Made by a program: the position numbers and the translations under genes
The notes under the pieces: generated by a model
Seen by the model: the letters and a program-made list of their open reading frames with translations, nothing else
What the model was told of the DNA's origin: nothing
Databases searched by the model: none
Assembly (NCBI GenBank): GCA_030696345.1
Contig: JAUYSK010000028.1
Coordinates: 124,001-188,000 of the forward strand
Direction of reading: 5' to 3'
Source: Azonexus sp.
GTDB lineage: Bacteria > Pseudomonadota > Gammaproteobacteria > Burkholderiales > Rhodocyclaceae
Length of the DNA: 64,000 nt
In this document: piece after piece, positions 30,365-40,549 of the stretch
Layout of the letters: every line of letters starts with the position of its first letter
Numbering within the stretch: the stretch's first letter is position 1

Positions 30365-31396
30365 TCAGCGCATTTTCCAGGAGAGCGTTTCACCGGCCCG
30401 TAGCGGGACGATGCTGTCGCCACTGACATACGGATAGTCGGCCGGCACGATCCAGTTTTCCCTGGCCAGCGTCACGGTGCCGCTGTTGCGCGGCAGGCCG
30501 TACCAGTCCGGGCCGTTGAAACTGGCAAAGGCTTCCAGCTTGTCGAGCGCCCCTGCCTGCTCGAAAGCTTCGGCGTAAAGTTCCAACGCCGCATAGGCCG
30601 TGTAACACCCGGCGCAACCGCAGGCGGCTTCCTTGGTCAGCTTGGCATGCGGCGCCGAATCGGTACCGAGGAAGAACTTTGCGTTGCCGGAAGTGGCAGC
30701 AGCGACCAGCGCCTCGCGATGCTTTTCGCGCTTCAGTACCGGCAGGCAATACCAATGCGGCCGCACCCCACCCTGAAAGATGGCGTTGCGGTTGTAGAGC
30801 AGATGGTGGGCGGTGATGGTGGCTGCTACGGTGGACGGCGCAGAAACGACAAAATCAGCGGCATCCTGCGTCGTGATGTGCTCCATCACCACTTTCAATT
30901 TCGGGAAGCGCAGCGTCAGCGGCAGCAGCACGGTGTCGATGAAGACCTTCTCGCGGTCGAACAGGTCGATTTTCGGATCGGTGACTTCGCCATGAACCAG
31001 CAGCGGCAGGCCAAGGCGCTCCATTTCGGCCAGTGCGTCATAGGCCTTGGTAATGTCGGTCAGCCCGGCATCGGAATTGGTCGTCGCCCCGGCCGGGTAG
31101 AGCTTGATCGCTTTGACGAAGCCCGAAGCAGCGGCCTTGGCAACTTCGCTGGCCGGCGTATTGTCGGTCAGATAGAGCGTCATCAAGGGCTCGAAACTGG
31201 CACCCGCCGGCAAGGCAGCGACGATGCGGTCACGATAGGCCGCCGCCTGCTCGACGGTGGTAACCGGCGGCTTCAGGTTGGGCATGACGATGGCCCGGCC
31301 AAACTGGGCCGCGGTATGCGCCAGCACGGAAGCCAGCGCCTCGCCGTCACGCAGGTGGAGATGCCAGTCGTCGGGGCGGGTCAGGGTTATCTGCAT
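30365..31396 (-). CDS. pyrC: Dihydroorotase
   Basis: 343 residues, class II PyrC. Zinc ligands H12 and H14 in WHLHLRDG near the N-terminus, then HGEVTD, MEHITT and GTDSAPH. It cyclises carbamoyl-aspartate to dihydroorotate in pyrimidine synthesis. First gene of a short minus-strand operon with the lipoprotein and DUF3025 genes. Confidence 0.96.
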   Translation of the reverse strand: MQITLTRPDDWHLHLRDGEALASVLAHTAAQFGRAIVMPNLKPPVTTVEQAAAYRDRIVAALPAGASFEPLMTLYLTDNTPASEVAKAAASGFVKAIKLYPAGATTNSDAGLTDITKAYDALAEMERLGLPLLVHGEVTDPKIDLFDREKVFIDTVLLPLTLRFPKLKVVMEHITTQDAADFVVSAPSTVAATITAHHLLYNRNAIFQGGVRPHWYCLPVLKREKHREALVAAATSGNAKFFLGTDSAPHAKLTKEAACGCAGCYTAYAALELYAEAFEQAGALDKLEAFASFNGPDWYGLPRNSGTVTLARENWIVPADYPYVSGDSIVPLRAGETLSWKMR

Positions 31397-31459
31397 GTTT
31401 TCAAAACCTTCGGGAATAGCGCGAATTTTAACAGGGAACGCCGCCCCCCTGCCGGCGCC

Positions 31460-34192
31460 TCACCTCGGCGCTGAAAGCCATTTGAGCAAGGTATCGAAAA
31501 GCACTTCCGGATCAACCGGCTTGGCGATGAAATCATTCATCCCGGCTTCCAGGCAACGCTGTCGGTCCTCGATGAAGGCATTGGCCGTCATCGCCAGAAT
31601 CGGTACGCTGGCACCACTCGACAACCGACGTATTTGTCGCGTCGCCTCAAGACCATCCATAACGGGCATTTGCATGTCCATCAGGATCAGGTCGTACTGA
31701 TTTTGACTGACCAGGAACAAAGCCTCGCGGCCATCGGCGGCGCAATCAACCTGCATATGAATATCTTCGAGCATCAACAGCGAGACTTCACGGTTAACCG
31801 GCTCATCCTCGGCAAGCAAGAGTCGCCGCCCACGATACTCGCGCAACAGGCGCGCTTCCGCGACGCCGGCAGCAGAAACCTGCCAGGCCGTGCTCGCTGC
31901 CTGCCCCTTGCGCAACCGGGCAGTGAACCAGAAACAACTTCCCTCGCCAACGCGGCTGCCCACACCGGCATCGCCACCCATCAGATGCGCCAGCTTCTTG
32001 GTAATCGCCAGACCCAGCCCGGTGCCCCCATAGCTGCGGGTAATCGAGTTGTCAGCCTGCTCAAAGCTCGAGAACAAGCGGGGCAGGACATCCCGGGGAA
32101 TGCCGATACCAGTGTCCTGAACCTCGAATCGCAGCAGAACATGCTGCTCATCCTCCTCCTGAACGCTGGCGCGCAGGGTGATAGTCCCGCTTGTGGTGAA
32201 TTTGACGGCGTTGCTCGCGTAGTTGAGCAATGCCTGCTGCAGCCGTGTCGAATCCCCCAGCAATTTGCAGCCCGGCGCCGGTGCCTCAACGATAAAGCGC
32301 ACACCCTTGGCAGCCGCTTTATCGTGCAACATGGAAATGATGTTGCTAACAATCCCCGGCACACTGACGTCGGCTTCCTCGAGCACGAACTTGCCAGCCT
32401 CGATCTTGGAGATATCAAGCACGGCATTAATGATGCTGAGCAAATGCTGGCTGGAGGCATTGATCTTGTCGAGGCGCAGGGACTGCTCGGGTGCAATGCC
32501 GGCGCGCTGGATCAGGTGAGCCATGCCGGTAATGGCATTGAGCGGCGTCCGGATTTCATGCGACATATTTGCAAGGAAGGCACTCTTGGCAATATTGGCT
32601 GCTTCAGCCGCCTCCTTGGCTTGCGCCAGCTGCTCGGTGCGCTCGCCGACCAATTCCTCGAGATGCAGGCGATAACGTTCAAGCTCCGCTTCAGCCTGTT
32701 TGCGCTCGGTGATGTCCTGAACGAATCCAGACAATTTCTCGGGCAGGCCATCCGCGCCCAATACCGGTTTGCCCCGGCATTCGATCCAGCGCTCCTCGCC
32801 ATTGTCCAGCCGGCGAATACGGTATTCGACATGATGTTCCTGACCGGTCGCCAGACTGCGCTGCAACGAGGCTATGACGTTCGGGCAATCATCCGCCTTG
32901 ACGATCTCGCAAAGCTTTTCCGGCCCAGGCTGGAAGTCTGCCGGCAGGCCAAACAACCGGAAGATCTGATCGGACCAGATCGCCGTCTTGCCATCACGCC
33001 AGAGTTCCCAGGAACCAAGGCGGGCGTATTCCATGGCCGCCTTCAGGCGTTCTTCCCCGTCACGCCGTACCGACTCCTGCTTCAACTCCTCCGTAATATC
33101 CAGACTCAAGCCAACCAGTGCCAGCGGATTGCCCTGCTCGTCACGCTTGACCGCCTTGATCACGCGCAGATCGTGAATCTGCCCATCGACAAAGGGTAAC
33201 TGCTGGTGATTGTCACTGATGCCCGTGGAGGCCAGCGCTTTCGCATCAGAAGCCAGGCATTGCTCGCGAAAATCCTCGGGCATCAATTCGGCGTAATGAG
33301 GCACCGCGAGAAAGCGATCTTCAGGGATGCCCATGGCCTGACAAAACGCCTTGTTGACGAAAGACATCTTGCCGCAGCCATTCTGCATCCAGATGCCGAT
33401 CGGCGCGTTATCAAGCAGCAGTTGCAGCATGGCACGCTCTTGTAGCAAAGCCTGTTCAGCCAGCTTCTTCTCTGTTATGTCGCGAGCGACTCCGAAGAGG
33501 CCGATCAGTTGGCCTTTTTCGTTTTGAATCGGATATTTCCGGTTATCTACCCAGCCCCGTTTGCCATCCTTGCCCAGATACGCCTGTACCTCATTGGCCA
33601 CAGCAGCCCCAGCGAAAATATCCTTCTCCAGCCGGTAGTAAATATCGGCATATTCCTCGGGGAAAATATCGTAGTCAGTCTGCCCAAGCAGGTCAGTCCA
33701 GTGCTCCGCCGGATCGGTGATCGACACCAGCGTCTGGCTCGCCCCCGTGAGAACGTGATTTCGATCCTTGAAAAAGATGAAGTCGTCAGTGTTTTCCATG
33801 ATGGCAACAAAGTTCGCCATCATTGCCTGGTGGTCCGCGCCTTGCCAAAGGCTCTTGGCATCCTGCAACACGAGATCCAGAACAGTGACCTTACTGACCG
33901 GATCAGGAAATTTTTCGTAATTTACCTTGATGCAACGAATCTTCCCGTTGGCCTGGCGCACCCGGATATTGAACTCGCCCGTTGCCAGCACGCTGTCCGA
34001 GGAGAACAATTCATCTGCAATATCCTGATCATCGGTGTGAATCAGGGAGAGCAGGGAAACCTTGCCATCGAGCATCTCACCGGCAGAAAAACCGAGTAGC
34101 GCACGGACGCTGTCGCTAGCCGAAAGAACCTTTAGCGGTTGACTCAGTTGAAGGCGAATTCGCACTTCCGGCAAGATGATTTTGCTGTTCAT
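31460..34192 (-). CDS. Multi-PAS hybrid sensor histidine kinase
   Basis: 910 residues from [14 protein letters not shown], chosen because GGAGGAG lies 9-10 nt upstream; an ATG 11 codons earlier lacks one. Four PAS-type segments (about 10-120, 125-255, 260-380, 390-510, several with PAC ends), HisKA with [15 protein letters not shown] (H545), HATPase, then a receiver with D839 in [10 protein letters not shown]. No transmembrane segments, so a cytosolic sensor. There is no Hpt domain or partner gene adjacent. A perfect 16-bp palindrome lies 40 nt upstream. Confidence 0.9.
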   Translation of the reverse strand: MNSKIILPEVRIRLQLSQPLKVLSASDSVRALLGFSAGEMLDGKVSLLSLIHTDDQDIADELFSSDSVLATGEFNIRVRQANGKIRCIKVNYEKFPDPVSKVTVLDLVLQDAKSLWQGADHQAMMANFVAIMENTDDFIFFKDRNHVLTGASQTLVSITDPAEHWTDLLGQTDYDIFPEEYADIYYRLEKDIFAGAAVANEVQAYLGKDGKRGWVDNRKYPIQNEKGQLIGLFGVARDITEKKLAEQALLQERAMLQLLLDNAPIGIWMQNGCGKMSFVNKAFCQAMGIPEDRFLAVPHYAELMPEDFREQCLASDAKALASTGISDNHQQLPFVDGQIHDLRVIKAVKRDEQGNPLALVGLSLDITEELKQESVRRDGEERLKAAMEYARLGSWELWRDGKTAIWSDQIFRLFGLPADFQPGPEKLCEIVKADDCPNVIASLQRSLATGQEHHVEYRIRRLDNGEERWIECRGKPVLGADGLPEKLSGFVQDITERKQAEAELERYRLHLEELVGERTEQLAQAKEAAEAANIAKSAFLANMSHEIRTPLNAITGMAHLIQRAGIAPEQSLRLDKINASSQHLLSIINAVLDISKIEAGKFVLEEADVSVPGIVSNIISMLHDKAAAKGVRFIVEAPAPGCKLLGDSTRLQQALLNYASNAVKFTTSGTITLRASVQEEDEQHVLLRFEVQDTGIGIPRDVLPRLFSSFEQADNSITRSYGGTGLGLAITKKLAHLMGGDAGVGSRVGEGSCFWFTARLRKGQAASTAWQVSAAGVAEARLLREYRGRRLLLAEDEPVNREVSLLMLEDIHMQVDCAADGREALFLVSQNQYDLILMDMQMPVMDGLEATRQIRRLSSGASVPILAMTANAFIEDRQRCLEAGMNDFIAKPVDPEVLFDTLLKWLSAPR

Positions 34193-34231
34193 TTCCAATC
34201 GCTCCTCCGCATCATCATAGTCCAATGGCGA

Positions 34232-34247
34232 GCGGTGGCGCCACCGC
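34232..34247. promoter_or_regulatory. Perfect 16-bp palindrome upstream of the hybrid kinase
   Basis: GCGGTGGCGCCACCGC in the 195-nt gap between divergent genes, 40 nt upstream of the kinase ATG. Could be an operator; chance GC palindromes are possible. Confidence 0.3.
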
Positions 34248-34387
34248 CGAATTCAATCGATAGTTTCGTTATTCGTCTGGTCGCCAGCCACGTCTGCGTG
34301 CAAAATACGGCGGGTGTCAAAGCGGCTCGTCTGGCTGTTATATTCCACCGGTCTCACTCGACTGGCTCACAATCCTCAGGATAAACA

Positions 34388-34885
34388 ATGCGTCATTTAC
34401 TCCTTGGCATCACCCTTCTTTCCGGCCTTGCCATGGCGGCACCCGAGACTGGCGACTCCAGTCAGGCCAAGTTCGAAAAGCGTTTCCAGGCTGCCGACAA
34501 GGACCGGAACGGTAAGTTGTCTCGCCAAGAGGCTTACGCCGAGTTCCCCCGGGCACCGGAGTTTTTTGATGAAATAGACCAGAACAAGGATGGCCAGGTG
34601 TCCATGGCCGAGGTCAGGAAGGCGCGTGACAAGCGCGTCGCTGCTGCCATGTCCGGCACTTCCGGCAACAAGAAATATGCGCTGCCCGCCGAGAGTGGCG
34701 CAGCCCCCGCCGCCAACACTGGCGAGACAACGGCCCAACCAGCGTTCTCCAGCAAGGAAGAAGCCCGTCGCCAGCATCGTTATGACTACTACGAGTCGCT
34801 CGGCTCAGCCCAGGAAACAGCGCGCAATCGTGGCGAACCGATGCCGGAAGAGCCCGTTTCCACCATACTGAAAAAATCCTTCTGA
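34388..34885 (+). CDS. Secreted EF-hand protein
   Basis: 165 residues with a Sec signal peptide (MRHLLLGITLLSGLAMAAP). Two complete EF-hand loops are visible: D37-x-D39-x-N41-G-K43 to E48, and D64-x-N66-x-D68-G-Q70 to E75. The C-terminal half is low-complexity, then RRQHRYDYYESLG. Calcium binding in the periplasm is predicted; partner unknown. It is followed 40 nt later by an unknown gene. Confidence 0.8.
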   Translation: MRHLLLGITLLSGLAMAAPETGDSSQAKFEKRFQAADKDRNGKLSRQEAYAEFPRAPEFFDEIDQNKDGQVSMAEVRKARDKRVAAAMSGTSGNKKYALPAESGAAPAANTGETTAQPAFSSKEEARRQHRYDYYESLGSAQETARNRGEPMPEEPVSTILKKSF

Positions 34886-34925
34886 ATCGCTGTCATTTCG
34901 TCGCATCCAATTGGGGAGTCAAATC

Positions 34926-35477
34926 ATGTCGATCACCGTCACCATCACCACCACTGCAAATCGTACCCGGCGCTTCACCCAGTCCGACGAAGCATGCATT
35001 CAGAGCCTGCTCGACACACTGAGCCGCGTCGGCCAATTATTCTCCAATCGCACCCTGATCATTGGTTCGGGGCAGGAAACCGAAATTTTCTCGCCCACGT
35101 CGATTACCCGGATTGAAATCGAAACGACTCGTGATCTCTCCACCTGCCTTCCGCTGCATGGCGAAACGCAGCTGACGCTGATTCCAGCAGGTTCGCCCAC
35201 ACCCGCTACGGAAGTCAGCGAAACGCTTTTCTCCGGCCAAGTCGACTTTTTCTTTGAAGGCGGCGACAGCGTTTCAATCTGGCTGTCCGGCCCTCGCCCC
35301 AGCGGCACCAATGAACGCCTGATGCGACTCACCCGGCTGTTCGAACAACCGGTGCTGATGTACAACCTGCCAGCTGGCGGCATTGGCTTGATGAACCCGA
35401 ACGCGATGACGCGCGCCTTGATTGCCGCCACCACCGAACAACTCCCGGTCGGTTCCTGGCAGCTGAATCCGGCCTGA
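34926..35477 (+). CDS. Hypothetical protein
   Basis: 183 residues starting MSITVTITTTANRTRRFTQSDEACIQ, with GGGGAG upstream. Soluble, beta-rich, no signal peptide and no catalytic motif that I can see. C-terminal part reads GLMNPNAMTRALIAATTEQLPVGSWQLNPA. A strong terminator begins 25 nt after the stop. Not recognised. Confidence 0.6.
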   Translation: MSITVTITTTANRTRRFTQSDEACIQSLLDTLSRVGQLFSNRTLIIGSGQETEIFSPTSITRIEIETTRDLSTCLPLHGETQLTLIPAGSPTPATEVSETLFSGQVDFFFEGGDSVSIWLSGPRPSGTNERLMRLTRLFEQPVLMYNLPAGGIGLMNPNAMTRALIAATTEQLPVGSWQLNPA

Positions 35478-35481
35478 ACGT

Positions 35482-36321
35482 CTATTCTGCTTTAAGCGCC
35501 AACGCCCTCTCGTAGAGGGCGTTTTTTGCGGCACCGGTGATCGCCGATGCCAGTTTGGCTGATTGTTTGACCGGCAAGCCTTCCGCCAGCAGCAACTTGA
35601 GCACGCGCTCGCCTTCACCGTCATCTGCATCGACCGGCGCACCGGAAACCATCAGCACGAATTCGCCGCGCTGGCGATTAGGATCGCCTTTCATCCACTC
35701 CAGCGCTTCGCCAAGCGGGCAACTGTGGATGCTCTCAAACATTTTGGTCAGCTCGCGGCCAATAACCAGCGTGCGGTCGCCCAGCACGGTCGCCAGATCG
35801 GCGACCGTTTCCAGCACCCGATGCGGCGCTTCGTAAAAAACCAGCGCGTAGGGATGCTCGCGCAACTCCTCCAGAACATGGCGCCGCTGGCCGCCCTTGC
35901 TGGGCAGGAAGCCATAAAAAAGAAAGTGCTCGTCGAGCAAGCCCGAGCCGGAAAGCGCCGTGGTCGCCGCGCAGGGGCCGGGTAGCGGCACAACCTTGCA
36001 ACCGGCCGCACGGACCGCTGCGACGACGCGAGCGCCGGGGTCGGAAATGCCAGGGGTGCCGGCGTCGGAAATCAGCGCCACCGACTCACCGGCCTGCAGG
36101 CGTTCGACGATGCGGGCCGCCGCTTCGTGTTCGTTGTGCTGATGCGCCGGCAGCGTCTTGGCCTGCGAGCCGAGTTGCTTGAGCAGCGGACCACTGTGGC
36201 GGGTATCTTCGGCGGCGACCCAGCGCACGGTGCGCAAAACTTCTTCGGCGCGGCGGGTCAGGTCAGCCATGTTTCCGAGCGGCGTCGGGACGACATACAA
36301 TGCAGCAAATTCTTCCGTCAT
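35482..36321 (-). CDS. rsmI: 16S rRNA (cytidine-2'-O)-methyltransferase RsmI
   Basis: 279 residues from MTEEFAALYVVPTPLGNMADLT. Tetrapyrrole-methylase fold with the motifs WVAAEDTRHSGPLL, SDAGTPGISDPGARVV and VVPLPGPCAATTALSGSGL. It methylates C1402 of 16S rRNA. A frame extension upstream overlaps yraN and is rejected. Divergent from yraN with 9 nt between starts, so the promoters must overlap the other coding region. Confidence 0.95.
   Translation of the reverse strand: MTEEFAALYVVPTPLGNMADLTRRAEEVLRTVRWVAAEDTRHSGPLLKQLGSQAKTLPAHQHNEHEAAARIVERLQAGESVALISDAGTPGISDPGARVVAAVRAAGCKVVPLPGPCAATTALSGSGLLDEHFLFYGFLPSKGGQRRHVLEELREHPYALVFYEAPHRVLETVADLATVLGDRTLVIGRELTKMFESIHSCPLGEALEWMKGDPNRQRGEFVLMVSGAPVDADDGEGERVLKLLLAEGLPVKQSAKLASAITGAAKNALYERALALKAE
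35502..35526 (+). terminator. Intrinsic terminator inside the 3' end of rsmI
   Basis: ACGCCCTCT / AGAGGGCGT (9 bp, loop CGT) followed by TTTTT on the plus strand. It ends the hypothetical gene at 34926-35477 while lying within antisense rsmI coding sequence. Confidence 0.8.
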
Positions 36322-36330
36322 TTTCTCGGC

Positions 36331-36693
36331 ATGCAGGCAAAAACCAACGATACCACCACGACGCGCGGCCGCGAAGCCGAGACGCTGGCGGCACGCTATC
36401 TGGAACGCTGCGGTCAACGCGTCGTAGAGCGCAATTTCAGGGTGCGGGGTGGCGAGATCGACCTGATCTGTCGTGACGGCAAAACGCTGGTCTTTGTTGA
36501 AGTGCGTCAACGCAGCCGCAGCGATTTCGGCGGCGCTGGTGCCAGCATTACGGCGAGCAAGCGCCGCCGGATCATCCTGGCGGCACAGCACTATCTGCTC
36601 GGCAAGCCGGATTGCGATTGCCGTTTCGACTGCGTACTGATCGACGGCGACAAACTCGAATGGCTCAAGAATGCGTTTGCTGCTGACGATTAG
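36331..36693 (+). CDS. yraN: UPF0102 family protein YraN
   Basis: 120 residues. Nuclease-like core: GREAETLAARYLE at the N-terminus, then GGEIDLICRDGKTLVFVEVRQRS, the E..D..ExK-type pattern (here EVR). The family is predicted to have a Holliday-junction-resolvase-like fold, but no activity is proven. The classical rsmI/yraN/diaA/dolP order is kept, with a HIRAN gene inserted (23-nt overlap). Confidence 0.9.
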   Translation: MQAKTNDTTTTRGREAETLAARYLERCGQRVVERNFRVRGGEIDLICRDGKTLVFVEVRQRSRSDFGGAGASITASKRRRIILAAQHYLLGKPDCDCRFDCVLIDGDKLEWLKNAFAADD

Positions 36694-37036
36694 CCTCGCG
36701 CTCTGGCTGACGGTGGCACAAGCCGAAAGCGTGCGCGTGCTGGTCCAGAACTCGCCGCTGGCTGGCAGCCAGTATTACGCACTCGGCGAATTCTGGCAGC
36801 AGATCAAGCTTGGCGACGCGCTTGAGTTGATCCGCGAACCCGACAACAAACATGATCGCAACGCCATCCGCGTCGAGTGGCAAGGCCACAAGCTGGGTTA
36901 TGTGCCGCGCGCTGAAAACCGGGCGGTCGCCAGCGCGATGGATGCCGGCGACAAACTGAGCGCCCGCGTGTCGTCGTTAAGCGACAACAAAAATCCATGG
37001 CGGCGGGTAGCCTTCGAAGTGTTCGTGGAGCTGTGA
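36671..37036 (+). CDS. HIRAN domain protein with signal peptide
   Basis: 121 residues. Signal peptide MRLLLTISLALWLTVAQA, then a HIRAN domain: LREP-like LIREPDNKHDRNAIRVEWQGHKLGYVPRAENRAVASAMDAG. In HLTF the HIRAN domain binds 3' DNA ends; here it is alone and apparently exported, which is odd. Overlaps yraN by 23 nt and precedes gmhA/diaA by 42 nt, so likely operonic. Confidence 0.8.
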   Translation: MRLLLTISLALWLTVAQAESVRVLVQNSPLAGSQYYALGEFWQQIKLGDALELIREPDNKHDRNAIRVEWQGHKLGYVPRAENRAVASAMDAGDKLSARVSSLSDNKNPWRRVAFEVFVEL

Positions 37037-37078
37037 GGTAGAATGCGGCGATTACCCGCACCCAACTCACTGAAAAAT

Positions 37079-37669
37079 ATGGACCTGATTGCCCGCGTCA
37101 CCCAGCAATTTGAAGACAGCGCCCACACCAAGCTCGATGCCGCCGAACAAATGGCCGCCCCGATCTCTGCTGCAATCGAAACCCTGTTCAACAGCCTGAT
37201 CAATGGCGGCAAGATTCTCGCCTGCGGCAACGGTGGTTCTGCCGGTGATGCGCAGCACTTCGCCGCCGAACTGATCGGTCGGTTTGAAGCCGAGCGCCAG
37301 GAACTGGCTGCCATCGCGCTAACCACCGACAGCTCGATCCTGACCGCTGTCGGCAACGATTACGGCTTCAACTACATATTCTCCAAGCAGGTACGCGGCC
37401 TCGGCCATGCCGGCGACGTGCTGCTCGCCATCTCGACTTCGGGCAATTCCGCCAACGTCATCGAAGCGATCAAGGCGGCGCACGAACACGACATGCGCGT
37501 CGTTGCGCTGACCGGCAAGGGCGGCGGCCAGATCGGCGAAATGCTCAAGGACGACGATATTCATCTTTGCGTGCCGGCCGAACGGACGGCGCGAATTCAG
37601 GAAACCCACCTGCTCGTCATCCATTGCCTGTGCGATGGAATCGATGCACTTTTACTGGGAGTCGAATAA
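37079..37669 (+). CDS. SIS-domain protein, phosphoheptose isomerase / DiaA type
   Basis: 196 residues. [17 protein letters not shown] keeps the GmhA metal/catalytic His and Glu. The middle ([22 protein letters not shown]) and the end ([19 protein letters not shown]) look like DiaA, the DnaA-binding paralogue. The position between yraN and dolP is the diaA position in E. coli. Either name is defensible; heptose isomerase activity is possible since rfaE2 is also in the window. The stop overlaps the dolP start. Confidence 0.85.
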   Translation: MDLIARVTQQFEDSAHTKLDAAEQMAAPISAAIETLFNSLINGGKILACGNGGSAGDAQHFAAELIGRFEAERQELAAIALTTDSSILTAVGNDYGFNYIFSKQVRGLGHAGDVLLAISTSGNSANVIEAIKAAHEHDMRVVALTGKGGGQIGEMLKDDDIHLCVPAERTARIQETHLLVIHCLCDGIDALLLGVE

Positions 37670-38334
37670 TGCAAAAAGCCAAACTCACCCTCGCCGCCAC
37701 TGCGCTGCTGCTGGCCCTGCCCATGCTGCAAGGCTGCGTCCCGGCCGTTATCGTGGGCGGCGCTGCCGTCGGCGTGATGTCAGCGCATGATCGCCGCTCA
37801 ACCGGCGTCCAGACCGATGATGAAACCTCGGAATGGAAGGCTGCCCAGCGCATTCCGGAGAAATTCAAGGCGTTCTCGCACGTCAATTTCACCTCCTACA
37901 ACCGGCGCATGTTGATTACCGGCGAAGTACCAAACGATGAGGCCAAGTCCATCGTCGGCGAAGAAACTGGCAAGCTCGAAGGCATGCGCGAGGTTTACAA
38001 CGAACTGAACATCGCCCCGCCCTCCGCTTTCGGCAACCGCAGCAACGACAGCTTCATCACCTCGAAACTGAAAGCCCGCCTGGTCGACTCCAACCAGTTG
38101 TCAGCCAACCATATCAAGGTCGTCACCGAGAACGGCGTCGCCTACCTGATGGGCATCGTCAATGACCGCGAAGCCAAGGTCGCTGTCGCCATTGCCCGCA
38201 CTACTGACGGCGTGCGCAAGGTGGTCAATGTGATGGAAGTGGTTACGGAAAGTGACATCCGCCGCATCGACACCAGCGCCCCCGGTGGCGCCCGCAATCC
38301 GCCGCCGCAGACAGCACCGGTCGAAACGCGTTAA
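37669..38334 (+). CDS. dolP: BON-domain outer-membrane lipoprotein DolP (YraP)
   Basis: 221 residues with lipobox MLQGC (C23). Two BON domains follow: about 65-135 (NRRMLITGEVPNDEAKSIV..) and 140-205 (HIKVVTENGVAYLMGIVNDREAKVAVAIARTTDGVRKVVNVMEV). C-terminus Pro-rich. In E. coli DolP binds anionic phospholipid and supports BamA and envelope integrity. Start overlaps the upstream stop by 1 nt. Confidence 0.92.
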   Translation: MQKAKLTLAATALLLALPMLQGCVPAVIVGGAAVGVMSAHDRRSTGVQTDDETSEWKAAQRIPEKFKAFSHVNFTSYNRRMLITGEVPNDEAKSIVGEETGKLEGMREVYNELNIAPPSAFGNRSNDSFITSKLKARLVDSNQLSANHIKVVTENGVAYLMGIVNDREAKVAVAIARTTDGVRKVVNVMEVVTESDIRRIDTSAPGGARNPPPQTAPVETR

Positions 38335-38368
38335 GCTGATACAAATCATGTAGAGGGGGGAGAGGGCC

Positions 38369-38752
38369 ATGAATCTGGAAAAGGTTATTTTCGGTTTTTT
38401 CATTGTCCTCGCCGCGACGCTCAATTTCGGCTTTTTCATCGGCGACATCGAGCGGCCGGAACTGCACAACATCTACGAACTGGCTGCCGCGCTGATCGTC
38501 AGCCTGATCGCCACCGCGCTCAAGTTCGGTGACCGCACCCAGATCGGCGCCATTCATCTTTCCACCAGCCTGGTCGCTGACCTGCAACTGATCGCTGCCG
38601 CCCTCACCTGGGGCATCGCTGTGCATATCACCGGCGTCGGCATGACACCCCACGTCACCTCCAGCGTTGTTTCACTGTCTGGTGGCGCGCTCTTCGCCAA
38701 CGTTGTTTCGGTCATCATCCTGATCGTTGAAACCGTGATGTTGCGCCGCTAA
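38369..38752 (+). CDS. Four-helix membrane protein, DUF6394-like
   Basis: 127 residues starting MNLEKVIFGFFIVLAATLNFGFFIGD. Four hydrophobic helices with very short loops. It lies 14 nt upstream of the K+ channel gene and is probably co-expressed, possibly as an accessory subunit (inference). GGGGGAGAGGG precedes the ATG. Confidence 0.65.
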   Translation: MNLEKVIFGFFIVLAATLNFGFFIGDIERPELHNIYELAAALIVSLIATALKFGDRTQIGAIHLSTSLVADLQLIAAALTWGIAVHITGVGMTPHVTSSVVSLSGGALFANVVSVIILIVETVMLRR

Positions 38753-38766
38753 GGCGGAGTGCTGCG

Positions 38767-40464
38767 GTGAACAGCGCTTTTTTCCTGGTTTTGCGCCGCA
38801 TGCGGGCGCCGATCATCGTGCTGATCGTCATCTATGGCATCTCGGTGATCGGCCTGACACTGGTGCCCGGCGTCGATGCCGAAGGGAAGACGGCAGCGCC
38901 GCTCAGTTTCTTCCACGCCTTCTATTTCGTCAGCTATACCGCCACGACCATCGGCTTCGGTGAAATCCCCGTCGCCTTTTCCGACGCCCAGCGGCTGTGG
39001 GTAACCGTCTGCATCTACCTGACCGTGGTCGGCTGGTCATACTCGGTAGTAACGCTGATCGGCCTGCTGCAGGACAAGAGTTTCCAGAATACGCTGACCA
39101 CCAACCGCTTCACCCGCCGAGTGCGCCGTCTGAAGGAACCCTTCTATCTGGTCTGTGGTTGCGGCGAGACCGGTAATCTGATCTGTCGCACCTTCGACCA
39201 CATCAATCAGGCTTTCGTCGTGATTGAAAAAGACGAACTGCGCGTTCAGGAACTCGACCTGCAGGATTTCAAGACCGATACGCCGGCCCTGTCAGCCGAT
39301 GCCCGCCAACCGGAAAACCTGCTGCTGGCCGGTCTGAAACATCCGAAATGCCAGGGCGTCCTGGCCGTTACCAATGACGAGGAATCCAACCTCGCCATCG
39401 CCATCGCCGTACGCCTGCTCAACCCCGGCATTCCGGTCATCGCCCGCGCCCGTACGACATCGTTTGCGGCCAACATGGCCTCATTTGGCACCGATTACAT
39501 CATCAACCCCTTCGAGCGCTTCGCCGAACATCTGGCGCTGGCGGTTGCCTCGCCGGAACGTTTCCGCCTGATCGAACTACTGACCAGCCTGCCGGAAACG
39601 CCGATTCCCGAACCTCACCGGCCACCGCGCGGCGACTGGATACTCTGCGGCTATGGCCGGTTCGGCCATGCCCTGGCCAAGGAATTGCAATCCACCGGCA
39701 TTCGGCTGACCATCATCGATCCCAACGCCCCGGATGCCGAGATTAGCATTGCCGGTGATGGCACCGAAGCAATTACCCTTAAGCAGGCAGGCATCAGCAC
39801 CGCGGCAGGCATCATTGCCGGCAGCGACAATGATGTAAATAACCTGTCGATTGCCGTCACCGCCCACGAACTGAACCCTGACCTGTTTGTCGTCATCCGC
39901 CAGAATCACAACGCCAACAGCCCACTATTCGAGGCCTATAACGCAGATTTCACCATGGTGCACAGTCGGATCGTCGCCCAGGAGTGCATTGCCATCCTGA
40001 CAGCGCCACTGCTGGCGCGCTTTCTGGAACACCTGCGCAACGCCGATGAAGTCTGGAGTCATGCGCTGGTCGAGCGCCTGCAAGGTCTCTGTGACGGACT
40101 GACCCCAGTGGTCTGGGACATCCGGCTGAACATTTCAGAAGCGCCAGCCGCCTACCTTGCCTTGATGCACGACCGCCCCTTCAAACTGGGCGACATCCTG
40201 CGTGACGGCACCGACCGCAGTCAGCACCTGCCCGCCGTACCCTTGCTGGTTGAACGCGGCAGCCAGACCTTCCTGCTGCCGGCCGAGGATTTTCAGCTCA
40301 ACGCCGGCGACCAGTTGCTGCTGGCCAGCCCGCTGGCGGCGCAGCGCAATTTTGAATTTACTGTCCGCAACGCCAACGAACTCGACTACGTCCTGCTTGG
40401 CCGCGAAGACTCGGGAAGCTGGCTGTGGCAGCGTCTCGGCGCCGCCCGGACGACGAAGGCATAG
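38767..40464 (+). CDS. Potassium channel with two RCK/TrkA-N domains
   Basis: 565 residues, GTG start with GGAG 8 nt upstream. N-terminal pore module: TM1 (about 14-34), pore helix and filter T61-I-G-F-G65, TM2 (about 77-100). First RCK (about 120-270: YLVCGCGETGNLICRTF..) and second RCK (about 285-420: DWILCGYGRFGHALAKEL..), with TrkA-C-like tail. The filter is TIGFG instead of TVGYG, still compatible with K+ selectivity. Gated by a cytosolic ligand in family terms. Confidence 0.88.
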   Translation: MNSAFFLVLRRMRAPIIVLIVIYGISVIGLTLVPGVDAEGKTAAPLSFFHAFYFVSYTATTIGFGEIPVAFSDAQRLWVTVCIYLTVVGWSYSVVTLIGLLQDKSFQNTLTTNRFTRRVRRLKEPFYLVCGCGETGNLICRTFDHINQAFVVIEKDELRVQELDLQDFKTDTPALSADARQPENLLLAGLKHPKCQGVLAVTNDEESNLAIAIAVRLLNPGIPVIARARTTSFAANMASFGTDYIINPFERFAEHLALAVASPERFRLIELLTSLPETPIPEPHRPPRGDWILCGYGRFGHALAKELQSTGIRLTIIDPNAPDAEISIAGDGTEAITLKQAGISTAAGIIAGSDNDVNNLSIAVTAHELNPDLFVVIRQNHNANSPLFEAYNADFTMVHSRIVAQECIAILTAPLLARFLEHLRNADEVWSHALVERLQGLCDGLTPVVWDIRLNISEAPAAYLALMHDRPFKLGDILRDGTDRSQHLPAVPLLVERGSQTFLLPAEDFQLNAGDQLLLASPLAAQRNFEFTVRNANELDYVLLGREDSGSWLWQRLGAARTTKA

Positions 40465-40549
40465 TGTCCGGATCGCTCTATCCGGACGCACAAATTACCC
40501 AAAACTTCCCTTAGAATCCAAAGCTTGTTAAGTGCGCGAGGACGCCCCC

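Noticed and set aside
31634-33199. 521-codon plus-strand frame
   Set aside because: Antisense to the hybrid kinase with its intact HisKA/HATPase/REC motifs.
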